A DNA stretch of 64,000 nt from Parvularculaceae bacterium (GTDB lineage: Bacteria; Pseudomonadota; Alphaproteobacteria; Caulobacterales; Parvularculaceae): contig JAJFFV010000005.1 of NCBI GenBank assembly GCA_021776475.1, positions 992,001-1,056,000 of the forward strand. Direction: 5' to 3'. Position 1 is the first letter of the stretch, and each line of letters begins with the position of its first letter. The notes beneath the pieces are model-generated. The model ran no database searches. It was not told the origin of the DNA and saw nothing but the letters and a program-made list of their open reading frames with translations. Below, piece by piece: positions 31,117-40,922 of the stretch. The position numbers and the translations under genes are program-made.

Positions 31117-31725
31117 TCACTGGCGTTGAAATTCGCCGTAAAATTCGAGATCTACACGATCACCCACAAATGCAGAGAACAGCTCAATATCGAATTCCGA
31201 TCGCGTGAAGGATGCCCTACCGTCAAAACCAATCGTGTACCGTGTCGTTAGCTTGTTGCGCGTGCCACCGTTAAAGGTCACGTTAAGTATTGCAGGTCGC
31301 GTGATGCCCTTAATTGTCAGGTTACCGACGGCATCACCAGTATTGTCACCGGTGATGGTAACCTGCGTTGCAACAAATCTTGCTTCCGGAAAGTTCTCAG
31401 CGTCAAACCAATTCGGCCCTTTCAATGTATCCGCGAATGTGGGGTTATTAACGTCGAGGCTGGTCACGTCGATGACGGCTTCGAGGAATGAGTTTTGTGG
31501 ATTGTTTTCATCGAATTCGAGTGTTGCTTGGAATGTATTGAACCGGCCGACATACGTCGATATTCCAAAATGGCTGATCTTGAATAATAGGGTCGAATGC
31601 GCCGGGTCCAGTCGATAGGCGCCGTCGCGCAAGGCCGACGCTTGGGTATCGACGCTCGGCGCAAGGACGCTCGTGCAGCCAGCGAGGCAAATAAACAAGA
31701 TCAGAGCGAATGTTTTGTGGTTCAT
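31117..31725 (-). CDS. YceI-family lipoprotein
   Basis: 202 residues from the ATG at 31725, with an AGAGGA about 7 bases upstream. The lipoprotein signal ends in CLAGC. The YceI lipocalin-like domain follows: YRLDPAHSTLLFKISHFGIS at the start, then GRFNTFQATLEFDEN, TFKGTR-like strands and a C-terminal YTIGFDGRASFTRSEFDI. YceI proteins bind long isoprenoid or lipid chains in the periplasm. A lipid-anchored form is common in Alphaproteobacteria. It heads a two-gene unit with the arylamine N-acetyltransferase. Confidence 0.88.
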   Translation of the reverse strand: MNHKTFALILFICLAGCTSVLAPSVDTQASALRDGAYRLDPAHSTLLFKISHFGISTYVGRFNTFQATLEFDENNPQNSFLEAVIDVTSLDVNNPTFADTLKGPNWFDAENFPEARFVATQVTITGDNTGDAVGNLTIKGITRPAILNVTFNGGTRNKLTTRYTIGFDGRASFTRSEFDIELFSAFVGDRVDLEFYGEFQRQ

Positions 31726-31765
31726 GAGACAGGTCCTCTCGCAAGAAGTTTGAGATACCATGTGA

Positions 31766-32530
31766 TCAGCCATTTTGTTCATCACAAGTATGTGCAGGGC
31801 AGGCGGGATCGCGGGCAAGGCGGACGCGGCGCGTTTCACCGGTAAGGCCGCTATAGATCAGCAGGTTACCAGCAAGGCTCGTTCCGATGCCGGTAATTTC
31901 CTTTAAGACTTCCATCGCAGCGAGCGCACCAACGGTGCCAGGCACCGCACCGAGCACGCCTTCCAGTTCGCAATCGGCAAACGCCGCCGGTGCTTCCGGC
32001 ACGAGGCACTGGTAACACGGCTGGTCAATCATCCAGGGTTTGAAAGTGGCAACCTGTCCATCATATTTACCAATCGCCGCGCTGATGAATGTCTTTTGCT
32101 GTTTGAGGCAGGCGGTGTTCAGCGTGTAGCGTGTCTGAAAATTGTCGACACCCTCAACGACGAAATCATACCCGGCGATATAATCAGACACGTTGTCATC
32201 TGTTATTCGCTCCTGATGCGGAATGATTCGAACATCAGGATTGAGGGCGCCGAGTTGCCGGGACGCAACATTAACTTTTGGCTCCGCGACGTCTTCGAGT
32301 GCATATAAGATCTGCCGCTGCAAATTTGAAAGCTCTACCACATCGTCATCACAAACACCGATAGTGCCGACACCGGCAGCTGCGAGATAGGAAAGTATCG
32401 GGCAACCGAGACCACCCGCCCCGACGACTAGAACGGAGGCCTCAAGGAGTTTTTGTTGCCCCTGACCGCCCACTTCCGGCAGCAGGATGTGCCGTTTATA
32501 ACGCTCGATCTGGTCTGGAAGGAGAGGCAT
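31766..32530 (-). CDS. moeB: Molybdopterin-synthase adenylyltransferase (MoeB/ThiF family)
   Basis: 254 residues. The adenylation fold has VVGAGGLGCPILSYLAAAG and CDDDVVELSNLQRQILY. The zinc site uses CYQC in the middle and CPAHTC at the C-terminus. LGAVPGTVGALAAMEVLKE is also family-typical. It adenylates the C-terminal Gly of a ubiquitin-like sulfur carrier (MoaD or ThiS). No rhodanese domain is attached. No moaD or thiS is nearby, so MoeB versus ThiF is a best guess. The double-CDGSH gene is 5 bp upstream. Confidence 0.88.
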   Translation of the reverse strand: MPLLPDQIERYKRHILLPEVGGQGQQKLLEASVLVVGAGGLGCPILSYLAAAGVGTIGVCDDDVVELSNLQRQILYALEDVAEPKVNVASRQLGALNPDVRIIPHQERITDDNVSDYIAGYDFVVEGVDNFQTRYTLNTACLKQQKTFISAAIGKYDGQVATFKPWMIDQPCYQCLVPEAPAAFADCELEGVLGAVPGTVGALAAMEVLKEITGIGTSLAGNLLIYSGLTGETRRVRLARDPACPAHTCDEQNG

Positions 32531-32535
32531 CGTGA

Positions 32536-32775
32536 TCAGAGCTTGTTATGCGACCCGTCGCAAATGGGCTGTCCATCGGTCTGTTTGCAGGCGCAGAAAA
32601 ACTTCTTACAACTCTCGTCCGCGATCCATTTCACTGGCTCAAACTCTGTGCCTTGATGTGAGCCGTCACAGAAAGGCTGCTTGGCAGACTTGCCACAGGC
32701 ACACCAGAAATAGCTTTTGCCTGCAACCACCTCGACCGGGATTGGCATTTTGTTGGCAACTTCACCTTTGGCCAT
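32536..32775 (-). CDS. Double CDGSH iron-sulfur protein
   Basis: 79 residues with two complete CDGSH-type [2Fe-2S] sites: CAC (Cys25, Cys27) with FCDGSH (Cys36, His40), and CAC (Cys61, Cys63) with ICDGSH (Cys72, His76). Each site has the three-Cys, one-His ligand set of mitoNEET-type proteins. Bacterial tandem forms are small soluble electron or cluster carriers of unsettled role. GGAGA lies 5 bases before the ATG. It is followed by moeB after 5 bp, which suggests a link to sulfur or cofactor transfer. Confidence 0.92.
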   Translation of the reverse strand: MAKGEVANKMPIPVEVVAGKSYFWCACGKSAKQPFCDGSHQGTEFEPVKWIADESCKKFFCACKQTDGQPICDGSHNKL

Positions 32776-32823
32776 AAATTTCTCCTCTGACGTCCAGCTT
32801 TGAACATAGACTAAAAGAAAAAA

Positions 32824-33282
32824 TTATACACCCGTCGATCCGAAACCACCGGCGCCGCGGACCGTCTCATCGAGTTCCTCGACTGCGGTAAACAGCGCCT
32901 GCCAGACCGGGCAGATCACCATCTGACCAATCCGGTCACCGCGATTGATGACGAAATCCTCTGCCCCGTGATTAATTAGGATAACCCTTAACTCGCCGCG
33001 GTAGTCTGCATCAATTGTGCCGGGTGAATTGACGCACGAAATACCATATTTGGCGGCAAGACCGGAGCGTGGACGCATCTGTGCTTCCCATCCGGGCGGC
33101 AGGGCGATGGCGATCCCGGTTGGCACCATGAAGCGCTCGCCAGGTTTCAGCGTTAGCGGCTCGCCGATTGGTAGCGCCGCGCGCACATCAGCGCCGGCGG
33201 CAAGTTCGGTTTCGTATGAGGGAAGAGAAAGGCCGTCCCCATGGGGCAGGCGCTTTATTCGGATAAGAGGTGCATCATTCAT
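32824..33282 (-). CDS. dut: dUTP diphosphatase
   Basis: 152 residues, a normal trimeric dUTPase. The five motifs are present, among them [38 protein letters not shown] and the mobile C-terminal [11 protein letters not shown]. It hydrolyses dUTP to dUMP, keeping uracil out of DNA and feeding thymidylate synthesis. In many Alphaproteobacteria dut follows coaBC; here it lies instead behind folC, 33 bp downstream. Confidence 0.96.
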   Translation of the reverse strand: MNDAPLIRIKRLPHGDGLSLPSYETELAAGADVRAALPIGEPLTLKPGERFMVPTGIAIALPPGWEAQMRPRSGLAAKYGISCVNSPGTIDADYRGELRVILINHGAEDFVINRGDRIGQMVICPVWQALFTAVEELDETVRGAGGFGSTGV

Positions 33283-33315
33283 GCGAGGTTTTTTAAACTG
33301 ATCTGGTGCCCGTTG

Positions 33316-34656
33316 TCAGCGATTGTCTTTCAACACTTCACCGGCGAGATAAAGTGAGCCGCAGATGAACAGGCGAGGTGCGCCCTCGCCAGAGCGGAAT
33401 GCTGCCTCTAACCCTTCCGACACCGCCTGCGAAACCGACGCAGCGGGTGTTGCCGACAGGCCGGCTTTTTGGGCAGTCGCCGCCAGTGCTTCGTTGTCGA
33501 CGGCGATGCCATTTTCTGATTTCACTGTAAAGACCATCGAGGCAAGATCTACGAATGGCAGGAAAAACCCCTCGGCGTTTTTATTTGCCTGCATCCCCGT
33601 GATCATGATCAAAGGGCGGGGTTGGCGCTCTTCAAGGTCGGCCATCGCCCGCGCCAAAACGCGCGCAGCATGCGGATTATGTCCGCCATCCAGCCAAATT
33701 TCGACATCTTCGTGTGCTTTTTCATACGCCATCTCTGCAAGCGGCCCTTTGGTCAGACGCTGTAGACGTGCCGGCCAGAACACGTTCTCAAGGCCTTGCG
33801 AAATTTTGTCATCGTCAGGCGCGACGCCTGCGACCTTTAAGGCGGCAATAGCAAGCCCGGCATTTTCAACCTGATGCGTACCGTACAGTCTGGGCTCGGA
33901 CAGATCAGAAAGGCTGGTTTCATCTTGAAATATGAAGCGTCCCTGTTCCATCAACGCATGCCATTCTTCACCAGCGCTGTGAGTTTCTGCGCCCAGCAAA
34001 AGCGCCCGGTTGGTTAGCACGTTGTGAACCTCGCCGCGCTGCAGCCCGATAATCACCGGGCGGTCTTTTTTGATGATCCCGGCTTTTTCTGCGGCAATAT
34101 CCGTCAGATTGTCGCCAAGATATTCATGATGATCGAGGGCAATTGGTGTGATGACGCTGGCAAGCGGCGAATCAATGACATTGGTTGCATCAAGCCGCCC
34201 GCCAAGGCCGACCTCAAGAAGCAGGATGTCGGCTTCGTTCTCTGCGAACGCTAGAAAGGCAGCACAGGTCACCGCTTCAAAGTAAGTGAGTTCAAGGTCA
34301 CCTGCCGCCGCCTCACACTTCCCTAACACCCGGGCAAGTTCCTGGTCGGTAATTTCTTCACCGGCCAGCACAATCCGATCATTGAACCGGACCAGATGCG
34401 GCGATGTGTAGACGTGAACCCTTAGACCCGCGGCGGTCAGGATCGAGCGCATGAAAGCGATGGTCGAGCCCTTGCCGTTCGTGCCGGCAACATGGATCAC
34501 CGGCGGTAGTTTCAGATGCGGGTTGCTGAGACGCTCCAGAGCTTTCAGGATGCGAGAGAGACTAAGATCGATCTTTCGCGGGCGGCGTTCAGCGAGCCGC
34601 GCCAACAGCGCTCCGATATCGACGGGCGCTACATCACCAGAATCATCTGAAGACAC
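33316..34656 (-). CDS. folC: Bifunctional dihydrofolate synthase / folylpolyglutamate synthase
   Basis: 446 residues. The P-loop VAGTNGKGSTIAFM, the following TSPHLVRFNDRI and the central ALDHHEYLGDNLTDIAAEK are diagnostic of the Mur-ligase-like FolC fold. It adds glutamates to dihydropteroate and folates. The start is a GTG at 34656, 3 bp after the accD stop, with a GGA inside the accD end, so translation is probably coupled. It supplies folate, as does the PABA operon at 51.5 kb. Confidence 0.95.
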   Translation of the reverse strand: MSSDDSGDVAPVDIGALLARLAERRPRKIDLSLSRILKALERLSNPHLKLPPVIHVAGTNGKGSTIAFMRSILTAAGLRVHVYTSPHLVRFNDRIVLAGEEITDQELARVLGKCEAAAGDLELTYFEAVTCAAFLAFAENEADILLLEVGLGGRLDATNVIDSPLASVITPIALDHHEYLGDNLTDIAAEKAGIIKKDRPVIIGLQRGEVHNVLTNRALLLGAETHSAGEEWHALMEQGRFIFQDETSLSDLSEPRLYGTHQVENAGLAIAALKVAGVAPDDDKISQGLENVFWPARLQRLTKGPLAEMAYEKAHEDVEIWLDGGHNPHAARVLARAMADLEERQPRPLIMITGMQANKNAEGFFLPFVDLASMVFTVKSENGIAVDNEALAATAQKAGLSATPAASVSQAVSEGLEAAFRSGEGAPRLFICGSLYLAGEVLKDNR

Positions 34657-34659
34657 TTT

Positions 34660-35619
34660 TTATTCCGCAGCCTTGTCTAGTGCTTCGTGCATTTCAGCTT
34701 CCGCTGGTGCCGCACTGGCCAGTGCGGGCAGAGCGGTTACATTGTCAATCGTTGTTGCTGACTTGACGCCGTGTTTTGTCAAAACACGTAACAGGCCTGA
34801 GAGCGTTTTGCGCATTTCGTGGCGATGGACGACGGCATCGACCATGCCTTTATCGTGAAGATATTCTGAGCGCTGAAAACCTTCGGGCAATTTTTCGCGA
34901 ATGGTTTGTTCAATCACCCGCGGGCCAGCAAAGCCGATCAACGCGCCGGGTTCGGCCAGGTGTACGTCGCCAAGCATCGCATAAGAGGCGGTAACACCGC
35001 CGGTTGTCGGATTTGACAGGACGACAACATAGGGCAATCCTGCTTCCTTAACCATCTGTACAGCGATTGTCGTGCGCGGCATCTGCATCAGGGACAAAAT
35101 GCCTTCCTGCATGCGCGCGCCACCTGATGCCGTAAAAATCACCAAAGGCGCCTTGCGCGTAACGGCTTCTTCTGCCGCTTTCAAAATCCCTTCGCCAAGG
35201 CCCATGCCCATGGACCCGCCCATAAAGGCAAAATTCTGTACGGCCACAATCGTCTCGACGCCGTCGATCTTGCCTGCAGCGACGCTCAGCGCATCGTTCT
35301 GACCGGTCTTTTTGCGGTAATCGCGCAGGCGATCTGCATATTTCTTTTCGTCCTTGAATTTTAACGGATCTGCGACAACATCCGGCAGCTCAATCTGGTC
35401 CCAGGGTTGACCGTCGAACAGGTGCGAAAAACGCTCATCAGCACTGATCGGCAGATGGTGATCACAGGAAGGGCAGACATGCTGCGCCGCTTCCAAATCT
35501 TTGTGAAAAACCATTTCACCGCAGGACTTGCATTTGGTCCAGAGTTTGTCACCGCTGTCGTCGAGCTGGCGTAACATTTTCTTGATCCCCGGTGGCGTGA
35601 TATTCGAGAGCCAATTCAT
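34660..35619 (-). CDS. accD: Acetyl-CoA carboxylase carboxyltransferase subunit beta
   Basis: 319 residues. The N-terminal zinc ribbon reads [14 protein letters not shown]...CPSCDHH. The crotonase-fold core has [39 protein letters not shown] and [17 protein letters not shown]. With AccA it transfers the carboxyl group from biotin to acetyl-CoA, giving malonyl-CoA for fatty-acid synthesis. The C-terminal 30 residues are Ala/Glu-rich. GGAG lies about 9 bases upstream of the ATG. It sits between trpA and folC, the conserved alphaproteobacterial order. Confidence 0.97.
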   Translation of the reverse strand: MNWLSNITPPGIKKMLRQLDDSGDKLWTKCKSCGEMVFHKDLEAAQHVCPSCDHHLPISADERFSHLFDGQPWDQIELPDVVADPLKFKDEKKYADRLRDYRKKTGQNDALSVAAGKIDGVETIVAVQNFAFMGGSMGMGLGEGILKAAEEAVTRKAPLVIFTASGGARMQEGILSLMQMPRTTIAVQMVKEAGLPYVVVLSNPTTGGVTASYAMLGDVHLAEPGALIGFAGPRVIEQTIREKLPEGFQRSEYLHDKGMVDAVVHRHEMRKTLSGLLRVLTKHGVKSATTIDNVTALPALASAAPAEAEMHEALDKAAE

Positions 35620-35668
35620 GCCATGAAGCTCCTTTACATTTTATTAGCCATACACCCTGGCAAAGCGT

Positions 35669-36490
35669 TTATCTTGCACTATGAACGGCCTCGGCCAAAA
35701 GACGGGCCTTGTCAATTACAGGCTTTGTTACATTATCGCGATTTTCTGGATTATTATCCAGTGCTTTTGCTAATTCTTCGATAAGCGCAGAGCCAACCAC
35801 AACCGCGTCAGCGCTTTTAGCGGTCTCGCGCGCTTTTTCCGGTGTCTTGACGCCAAAGCCAACCGCCACGGGCAAGCCTGATGCGGTTTTGATCCGGGAG
35901 ACGGCCTCTTGAACGCTCGGTGTGGCGCCAGTGTTGCCGCCCGTAACACCCGCAACCGAGACGTAATAAACAAAACCTGACGTATTTTTAATCACCAGGG
36001 GCAGGCGCGCAGCATCGGTTGTTGGTGTGGCGAGACGAATAAAATCGAGACCGGCCTGCCGTGCTGGCAGGCACAATTCTTCGTCTTCTTCTGGTGGTAG
36101 ATCGACAATAATCAACCCGTCAACACCGGCACCCTTGGCATCGTTAAGGAATTTCTCGACACCAAAAGAATAGACCGGGTTGTAATAGCCCATCAGGATG
36201 ATCGGTGTATCCTGGTCGCCTTCGCGAAAAGCCCGCACCATCTGTAGTGTTTTGGCCAGTGTCTGCCCGGCATCTAGCGCCCGTAATCCGGCCTGTTGAA
36301 TGGTCTGGCCATCGGCCATCGGATCTGTAAAGCACACACCAAGCTCGATAATGTCAGCCCCCGCTTCCGGCAGTTTTTTCAAAAGCTCCAGCGATGTTTC
36401 ATAATCCGGATCGCCCGCCATGATGAACGGGATAAACCCGGCACGGTTTTTGTTTTTGAGTTGCTCGAAGCAGGTGTCGATGCGGGTCAT
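35669..36490 (-). CDS. trpA: Tryptophan synthase alpha chain
   Basis: 273 residues from the ATG at 36490 ([12 protein letters not shown]); an ATG at 36511 would add seven residues, and neither has a clear ribosome site. The catalytic Glu lies in [16 protein letters not shown] and the Asp in [14 protein letters not shown]. The phosphate-binding loop is [10 protein letters not shown]. It splits indole-3-glycerol phosphate and passes indole to TrpB. Unusually, a VOC-family gene and a 275-bp spacer separate it from trpB. Confidence 0.95.
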   Translation of the reverse strand: MTRIDTCFEQLKNKNRAGFIPFIMAGDPDYETSLELLKKLPEAGADIIELGVCFTDPMADGQTIQQAGLRALDAGQTLAKTLQMVRAFREGDQDTPIILMGYYNPVYSFGVEKFLNDAKGAGVDGLIIVDLPPEEDEELCLPARQAGLDFIRLATPTTDAARLPLVIKNTSGFVYYVSVAGVTGGNTGATPSVQEAVSRIKTASGLPVAVGFGVKTPEKARETAKSADAVVVGSALIEELAKALDNNPENRDNVTKPVIDKARLLAEAVHSAR

Positions 36491-36765
36491 GGGGTTCGTG
36501 TTAGGAGACATCAAAGATGAGGGCAATGATGTTTTAGAGCGTCCCATTCCCGCCCTCGCGTCACCCTGAACAAGCAAATGCAGTGAGCGCAGCACCAAAG
36601 GTCCACGGATCAATATTGCGGTGGCTTGGGATGGATGTAGCTGGCCAATGGACCGTTAATTTTCAGAAGTTTGTCAACCCGCTTGTCGTGATCAAAGAAC
36701 TTCCGCAGGCGCAGGTGGAAGGTCAGTGCAGAATCAAGATGGCCGCGGCAGATCCGGTCATGACC
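36491..36765. other. 275-bp spacer between trpA and the VOC gene, with a repeat-like stretch
   Basis: No gene is supported. Bases about 36550-36640 include GTCACCCTGAACAAGC, then GGTCCACGGATC, which looks like a worn copy of the short dispersed repeats (CACCCTGAAC...GGGTCCA type) common in marine Alphaproteobacteria; this is from memory, not a match. Both strands have short open frames with no start signal. Confidence 0.35.
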
Positions 36766-37176
36766 TCAATGCCCGGCGCTTGCGTCAAACATCATCGCCT
36801 CGATCTTGTTGCCATCAAGATCGCGGACAAAGCCGCCATAATAGCCAGGGCCATAATGCGGGCGCGGGCCCGGCGCGCCATCATTCGTGCCGCCCGCTTC
36901 AAGCGCGGCTTTGTGAAACGCATTAACTTGTGCTTTCGAGGCAGCCAGAAAACCCACATGCCAGCCATTGCCGGTGTTGCCGAGCTGGCCATCAACCGGC
37001 TTGTGGACCCAAAATTCGGGGAACTGTTTGCCGTAGGCAACAATCTCATCAGAGACTTCATAGACGCGCTTGGCACCAATCGTCGGCATCACCTTGTCAT
37101 AAAAGGCCAAAGCGCGCGCCGCGTCAGTTACCGGAATGGAAATGTGTGAAATGATAGAAGGAATCTCGTCAGCCAT
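36766..37176 (-). CDS. VOC-superfamily protein (glyoxalase/bleomycin-resistance fold)
   Basis: 136 residues from the ATG at 37176, with a GGGAG 6 bases upstream. The beta-alpha-beta-beta-beta repeats of the vicinal-oxygen-chelate fold are seen: ISHISIPVTDAARALAFYDK at the start, GNGWHVGFLA in the middle and YYGGFVRDLDGNKIEAMM at the end. His (HIS, WHVGF) and Glu (KIEAM) fit metal ligands. Members include glyoxalases, dioxygenases and resistance proteins; I cannot choose. It interrupts trpB-trpA. Confidence 0.85.
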   Translation of the reverse strand: MADEIPSIISHISIPVTDAARALAFYDKVMPTIGAKRVYEVSDEIVAYGKQFPEFWVHKPVDGQLGNTGNGWHVGFLAASKAQVNAFHKAALEAGGTNDGAPGPRPHYGPGYYGGFVRDLDGNKIEAMMFDASAGH

Positions 37177-37210
37177 CTGTGTCTCCCTGTTGTGTACTGA
37201 TCTGTTAAGG

Positions 37211-38449
37211 TCAGATGTTGCTGCCAAGCGCGTCCGCGACAGTGAAAATGTCCTTGTCGCCGCGCCCGCACATATTCAGCAGCAGGATCTGATCGTTCCG
37301 CATCTCTGCTGCTTTATCAAGCGCGCGCGCAAGCGCATGGGCCGGCTCCAGCGCCGGAATGATCCCTTCTTGCGCACAACAAACCTGGAAGGCAGCCAGC
37401 GCTTCATCGTCGGTGGCGGAGACGTAGCGCACGCGCCCGGCCTCGTGCAGCCATGCGTGTTCAGGGCCAATCCCTGGATAATCAAGGCCGGCGGAAATCG
37501 AATGCGCATCTTCAATCTGCCCGTCCTCATCCTGAAGCAGATAGGTGCGGTTGCCATGCAGCACGCCCGGCCTGCCAGCGCTCAACGACGCGGCATGTTT
37601 GTCGCTATCGATCCCGTGGCCCGCCGCTTCAACGCCGATAATTTCAACGTCTTTATCATCTAGGAACGGATGGAACAGACCGATTGCATTCGAGCCGCCA
37701 CCGATACAGGCCATGATGACATCCGGCAGGCGGCCCTCCGCCTCGTGCATCTGCGCTTTTGCCTCAATGCCGATGACTGACTGAAAATCCCGCACAAGTT
37801 CCGGGTAGGGATGCGGGCCGGCCGCCGTACCGATGATATAAAAAGTGTCCGCAACATTGGTGACCCAGTCACGAAGCGCGTCATTCATCGCATCTTTCAG
37901 CGTCCCCGTACCGGAGCTGACGGGGATAACTTCCGCACCGAGCAGTTTCATCCGGAACACGTTCGGCTTTTGCCGCTGCACATCAGTCTCGCCCATATAG
38001 ACGATACACGGCAGACCGAAACGGGCACAGACCGTCGCCGTGGCGACACCATGCTGGCCAGCGCCGGTCTCGGCAATGATCCGGGTTTTGCCCATCCGGC
38101 GGGCAAGCAGGATTTGTCCGACGCAATTGTTGATCTTGTGGGCACCAGTGTGGTTCAGCTCGTCCCGCTTTAGATAAATCTTTGCACCCCAGCCTATAGC
38201 CGCCTTTGTTCGAACAAACTCGGTCAGTCGTTCGGCAAAATATAGCGGCGACGGGCGCCCGACATAGTGCTTCAGATAGTAATCCATTTCCTGCCGGAAG
38301 GCGGGATCACCCGATGCAGATTTGTACTCTTTTTCCAGATCTAGGATCAGCGGCATCAGTGTCTCGGCGACAAAGCGGCCACCGAAAATGCCAAACCGGC
38401 CTTCTGTGTCAGGCCCCGTGCGATAGGAATTAAGGTTCTGTTCAGACAT
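37211..38449 (-). CDS. trpB: Tryptophan synthase beta chain
   Basis: 412 residues from the ATG at 38449, whose A is shared with the trpF stop (TGATG). The PLP-lysine lies in [15 protein letters not shown], and the phosphate loop [13 protein letters not shown] is present. It joins indole and serine to give tryptophan. A longer reading frame upstream exists but overlaps trpF and is not conserved in character. Together with TrpA and TrpF, it forms the last three steps of the pathway. Confidence 0.97.
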   Translation of the reverse strand: MSEQNLNSYRTGPDTEGRFGIFGGRFVAETLMPLILDLEKEYKSASGDPAFRQEMDYYLKHYVGRPSPLYFAERLTEFVRTKAAIGWGAKIYLKRDELNHTGAHKINNCVGQILLARRMGKTRIIAETGAGQHGVATATVCARFGLPCIVYMGETDVQRQKPNVFRMKLLGAEVIPVSSGTGTLKDAMNDALRDWVTNVADTFYIIGTAAGPHPYPELVRDFQSVIGIEAKAQMHEAEGRLPDVIMACIGGGSNAIGLFHPFLDDKDVEIIGVEAAGHGIDSDKHAASLSAGRPGVLHGNRTYLLQDEDGQIEDAHSISAGLDYPGIGPEHAWLHEAGRVRYVSATDDEALAAFQVCCAQEGIIPALEPAHALARALDKAAEMRNDQILLLNMCGRGDKDIFTVADALGSNI

Positions 38450-39129
38450 CAGGCTTCCTTCGTTTGGAGATCTGACAAGGCCGTTTGTGCATTGGCAACG
38501 AATTCCCCGATTAATGCCGGGTCTTTCATGCCGCGAACACGCTCGACACCGGAAGAGACATCGACACCGGCAAAACCCGGCAAGTGGCGCACCGCCGCAA
38601 TCGCGTCGGCGACCGTGTCCGGCGTCAGGCCACCCGCCAGCAGCCATGGCAGGTCACCCGCAACAGCGCTCAACATCGTCCAGTCAAAGGGTTCGCCGCG
38701 GCCACCGGGCAGCTTTGCGGCAACCGTCGCTTTGGTATCAAAAAGCAGCATTTCGGCAGCGCTTCCATATTTAATCCCGAGGTTGACATCAACAGCGGTT
38801 TCAACACCGATCGCCTTGATAATAGGCAGCCCATATCGCTGCTTGATAGATTTTGCTCGTTCCGGCGTTTCGGTACCATGCAGCTGCACATGGGTCAGCG
38901 GAATTTTGCCGACGACGCTGGCAAGCATCCGGTCCTTGGGATTAACAAACAGGCCAACAGTCGCCGCCCTGGAGCGCGCCGCCAGCGCCACATTTGCTGC
39001 TTCTTCAGGACTGAGATGCCGCGGGCTTTTTGAAAAAAAAACCAGCCCGACCATGTCGGCGCCTGCGTTAATTGCGACATCGACCAGATCGGGGTTTTTC
39101 AACCCACAGATTTTGATGTGGAAACTCAT
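38449..39129 (-). CDS. trpF: Phosphoribosylanthranilate isomerase
   Basis: 226 residues from the ATG at 39129 ([13 protein letters not shown]). KICGLKN carries the catalytic Cys, [13 protein letters not shown] is the next strand, LLFDTKA carries the catalytic Asp, and [10 protein letters not shown] with [10 protein letters not shown] binds phosphate. It isomerises the fourth intermediate of tryptophan synthesis. It begins the trpF-trpB unit, with the lapA-like gene just upstream. Confidence 0.96.
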   Translation of the reverse strand: MSFHIKICGLKNPDLVDVAINAGADMVGLVFFSKSPRHLSPEEAANVALAARSRAATVGLFVNPKDRMLASVVGKIPLTHVQLHGTETPERAKSIKQRYGLPIIKAIGVETAVDVNLGIKYGSAAEMLLFDTKATVAAKLPGGRGEPFDWTMLSAVAGDLPWLLAGGLTPDTVADAIAAVRHLPGFAGVDVSSGVERVRGMKDPALIGEFVANAQTALSDLQTKEA

Positions 39130-39165
39130 GATTGATGGGCTAGCGCAGCCCTGGCCGCAATGCAA

Positions 39166-39507
39166 TCAGCGCTGGGTGACCGGAAGTTTTTCGCCAGTTG
39201 GTTGGGTCGGCGCCGATGCAGCAGCTTCGATCTCGCGCTTCAACTGTTTAATTTCGTGCTTCCGGTCGGTCGCTTTGCGGCGAGTACCTTTGCCGGACAA
39301 CCACATGCCAAGCCCGCCGAATAAGTATCCGAGAAAAAGCGTTGCGACGAGCGCTGCCCACAAGGGAAGCGGACCAATCGCGAAAGCAGGGCTGTCGGTT
39401 GATAGCGGATCGAAGCTGATGGTGATTGGCTGGCGATTAGCAACCAGAAACACAAGAAAGATCAGGCCGAACAACACCAAAAAGGTCGAAAAAAGAAACT
39501 TACGCAT
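39166..39507 (-). CDS. LapA-domain (DUF1049) inner-membrane protein
   Basis: 113 residues: two membrane helices (about 5-23 and 45-67), then a coiled cytoplasmic tail (TDRKHEIKQLKREIEAA). VFLVANRQPITISFDPL between the helices is typical of lipopolysaccharide assembly protein A. In E. coli LapA works with LapB to control LpxC; no lapB is next to it here. It recurs upstream of trpF in Alphaproteobacteria. Confidence 0.85.
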   Translation of the reverse strand: MRKFLFSTFLVLFGLIFLVFLVANRQPITISFDPLSTDSPAFAIGPLPLWAALVATLFLGYLFGGLGMWLSGKGTRRKATDRKHEIKQLKREIEAAASAPTQPTGEKLPVTQR

Positions 39508-39574
39508 ACCTTATTATTTAGGACGCTTTGACGCAGGATTCCACGGCAAAATAATGAAATTAAAGAGAGCAGGC

Positions 39575-39907
39575 TCAAGGTTGGTCGGAAAAGTTCATCG
39601 ACAATATCGTATTCTCGCTCGCATTCTTGGATTTGTTCAAACGTTCACGCATTTCTTTGCCAGCTTTGAAAAACGGTGTCCATTTTTCCTCGATGGCGAC
39701 AGCTTCTCCGGTGCGCGGGTTGCGACCAATCCTGGCTTCCCGATGTTTGACTGAAAAGGCACCAAAACCGCGCAGCTCAACCCGGTCCCCCTTGGCCAGA
39801 GCATCAGCTACTTCGAGGAAAACCGTATTGACGATACGCTCAATGTCTCGTGTGAAGAGATGCGGGTTTTCGTCAGCCAGTTTTTGTACAAGTTCAGATT
39901 TTATCAT
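39575..39907 (-). CDS. ihfB: Integration host factor subunit beta
   Basis: 110 residues. The HU/IHF fold is clear, with [29 protein letters not shown] and the DNA-intercalating arm RNPRTGE. IHF-beta rather than HU is suggested by [18 protein letters not shown] and by the position near trpF. It bends DNA at specific sites as a heterodimer with IhfA. The tail after KEMRERLN is about 16 residues longer than in many homologues. It is divergent from ubiE across a 223-bp spacer without a gene. Confidence 0.93.
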   Translation of the reverse strand: MIKSELVQKLADENPHLFTRDIERIVNTVFLEVADALAKGDRVELRGFGAFSVKHREARIGRNPRTGEAVAIEEKWTPFFKAGKEMRERLNKSKNASENTILSMNFSDQP

Positions 39908-40130
39908 CGTACAACAGCAACCTTGTGGCAGCCCGCCACGGTCTCAACGCTGCTTTGGAGATGTTAGAATATCGCACTACGTACACCGCAACGTCTTGAT
40001 TTATTTTGGTTTTTAAGCAATGTGACCCTGCCAAAAGCACTGACGGGCGTCAATATTAAAACTGTCCCGTTAGCGAAATTTCTGCCGCTGGCGTCTCGCA
40101 AAAAGAGCTGGAGGTCCCACTTCTAATATT

Positions 40131-40907
40131 ATGGCAGATATTAAAACAAAAACCGCCTCTTTTGGCTATCAAGAGGTGCCCGCCGGAGAAAAAGAGGGCA
40201 TGGTTCGGGCTGTCTTTGACTCTGTCGCTGAAAATTACGACCTGATGAACGATTTGATGTCTGGCGGCGTGCATCGGATCTGGAAATCAGTATTGCTCGA
40301 CCGGTTGAATCCGCAGCCGGGCCAGCATCTTCTGGATGTAGCGGGCGGCACTGGAGATATCGCACTCAGTTTTTTGAGCAGAGCGAACGAGCGCCCGATC
40401 CGCGGGCGCAAACCAGCAAAGGTCACAATTTGCGATATCAATCACTCAATGTTGCATGCTGGCACAAAGCGAGCGGATGCTGAACGGTTTGGAGACAGCG
40501 TGACGCGCACATGCAGCGATGCTCAAAATCTCCCTTATCCGGACAATCATTTCGATGCGTATACAATCGGATTCGGTATTCGCAATGTGACAGACATGCA
40601 AGCAGCGCTAACCGAAGCATATAGAGTGCTGAAACCAGGTGGCAGATTTTTTTGCCTTGAGTTTTCTCATCCGATTACGGATGGGTTTCAGAATCTTTAC
40701 GATACGTACTCCTTTAATGTTATTCCCTGGCTGGGTGAAAAAGTTGCTGACGACCGTGAAAGTTATCAATACCTGATCGAAAGCATACGTCGTTTTCCGT
40801 CACAGCAGGATTTTGCTGGGAAGATCAGGCGCGCCGGGTTCTCCCGGGTAGACTACGAGAACTTAAGCGGCGGAATTGCCGCCCTGCATGCGGGGTGGCG
40901 GCTCTAG
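40131..40907 (+). CDS. ubiE: Ubiquinone/menaquinone methyltransferase UbiE
   Basis: 258 residues. The SAM-binding motif [15 protein letters not shown] is present, with [17 protein letters not shown] at the start and [20 protein letters not shown] as the UbiE signature. It C-methylates the ubiquinone ring precursor. A GGAGG lies 16 bases before the ATG, farther than normal, so initiation may be weak. ubiB follows 15 bp downstream, the conserved alphaproteobacterial pair. Confidence 0.95.
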   Translation: MADIKTKTASFGYQEVPAGEKEGMVRAVFDSVAENYDLMNDLMSGGVHRIWKSVLLDRLNPQPGQHLLDVAGGTGDIALSFLSRANERPIRGRKPAKVTICDINHSMLHAGTKRADAERFGDSVTRTCSDAQNLPYPDNHFDAYTIGFGIRNVTDMQAALTEAYRVLKPGGRFFCLEFSHPITDGFQNLYDTYSFNVIPWLGEKVADDRESYQYLIESIRRFPSQQDFAGKIRRAGFSRVDYENLSGGIAALHAGWRL

Positions 40908-40922
40908 GGCCCGAGGGGTGTT

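Noticed and set aside
36583-37149. 188-codon plus-strand frame across the trpA-VOC spacer
   Set aside because: Most of it is antisense to the VOC gene, it has no ribosome site, and it matches no family I recognise.
38450-38647. 66-residue N-terminal extension of TrpB
   Set aside because: It overlaps trpF in another frame, is Cys/Arg-rich and unlike TrpB; the TGATG junction gives the natural start.
38492-39754. 420-codon open frame on the plus strand
   Set aside because: It is antisense to trpF, the lapA-like gene and ihfB, all clearly real.
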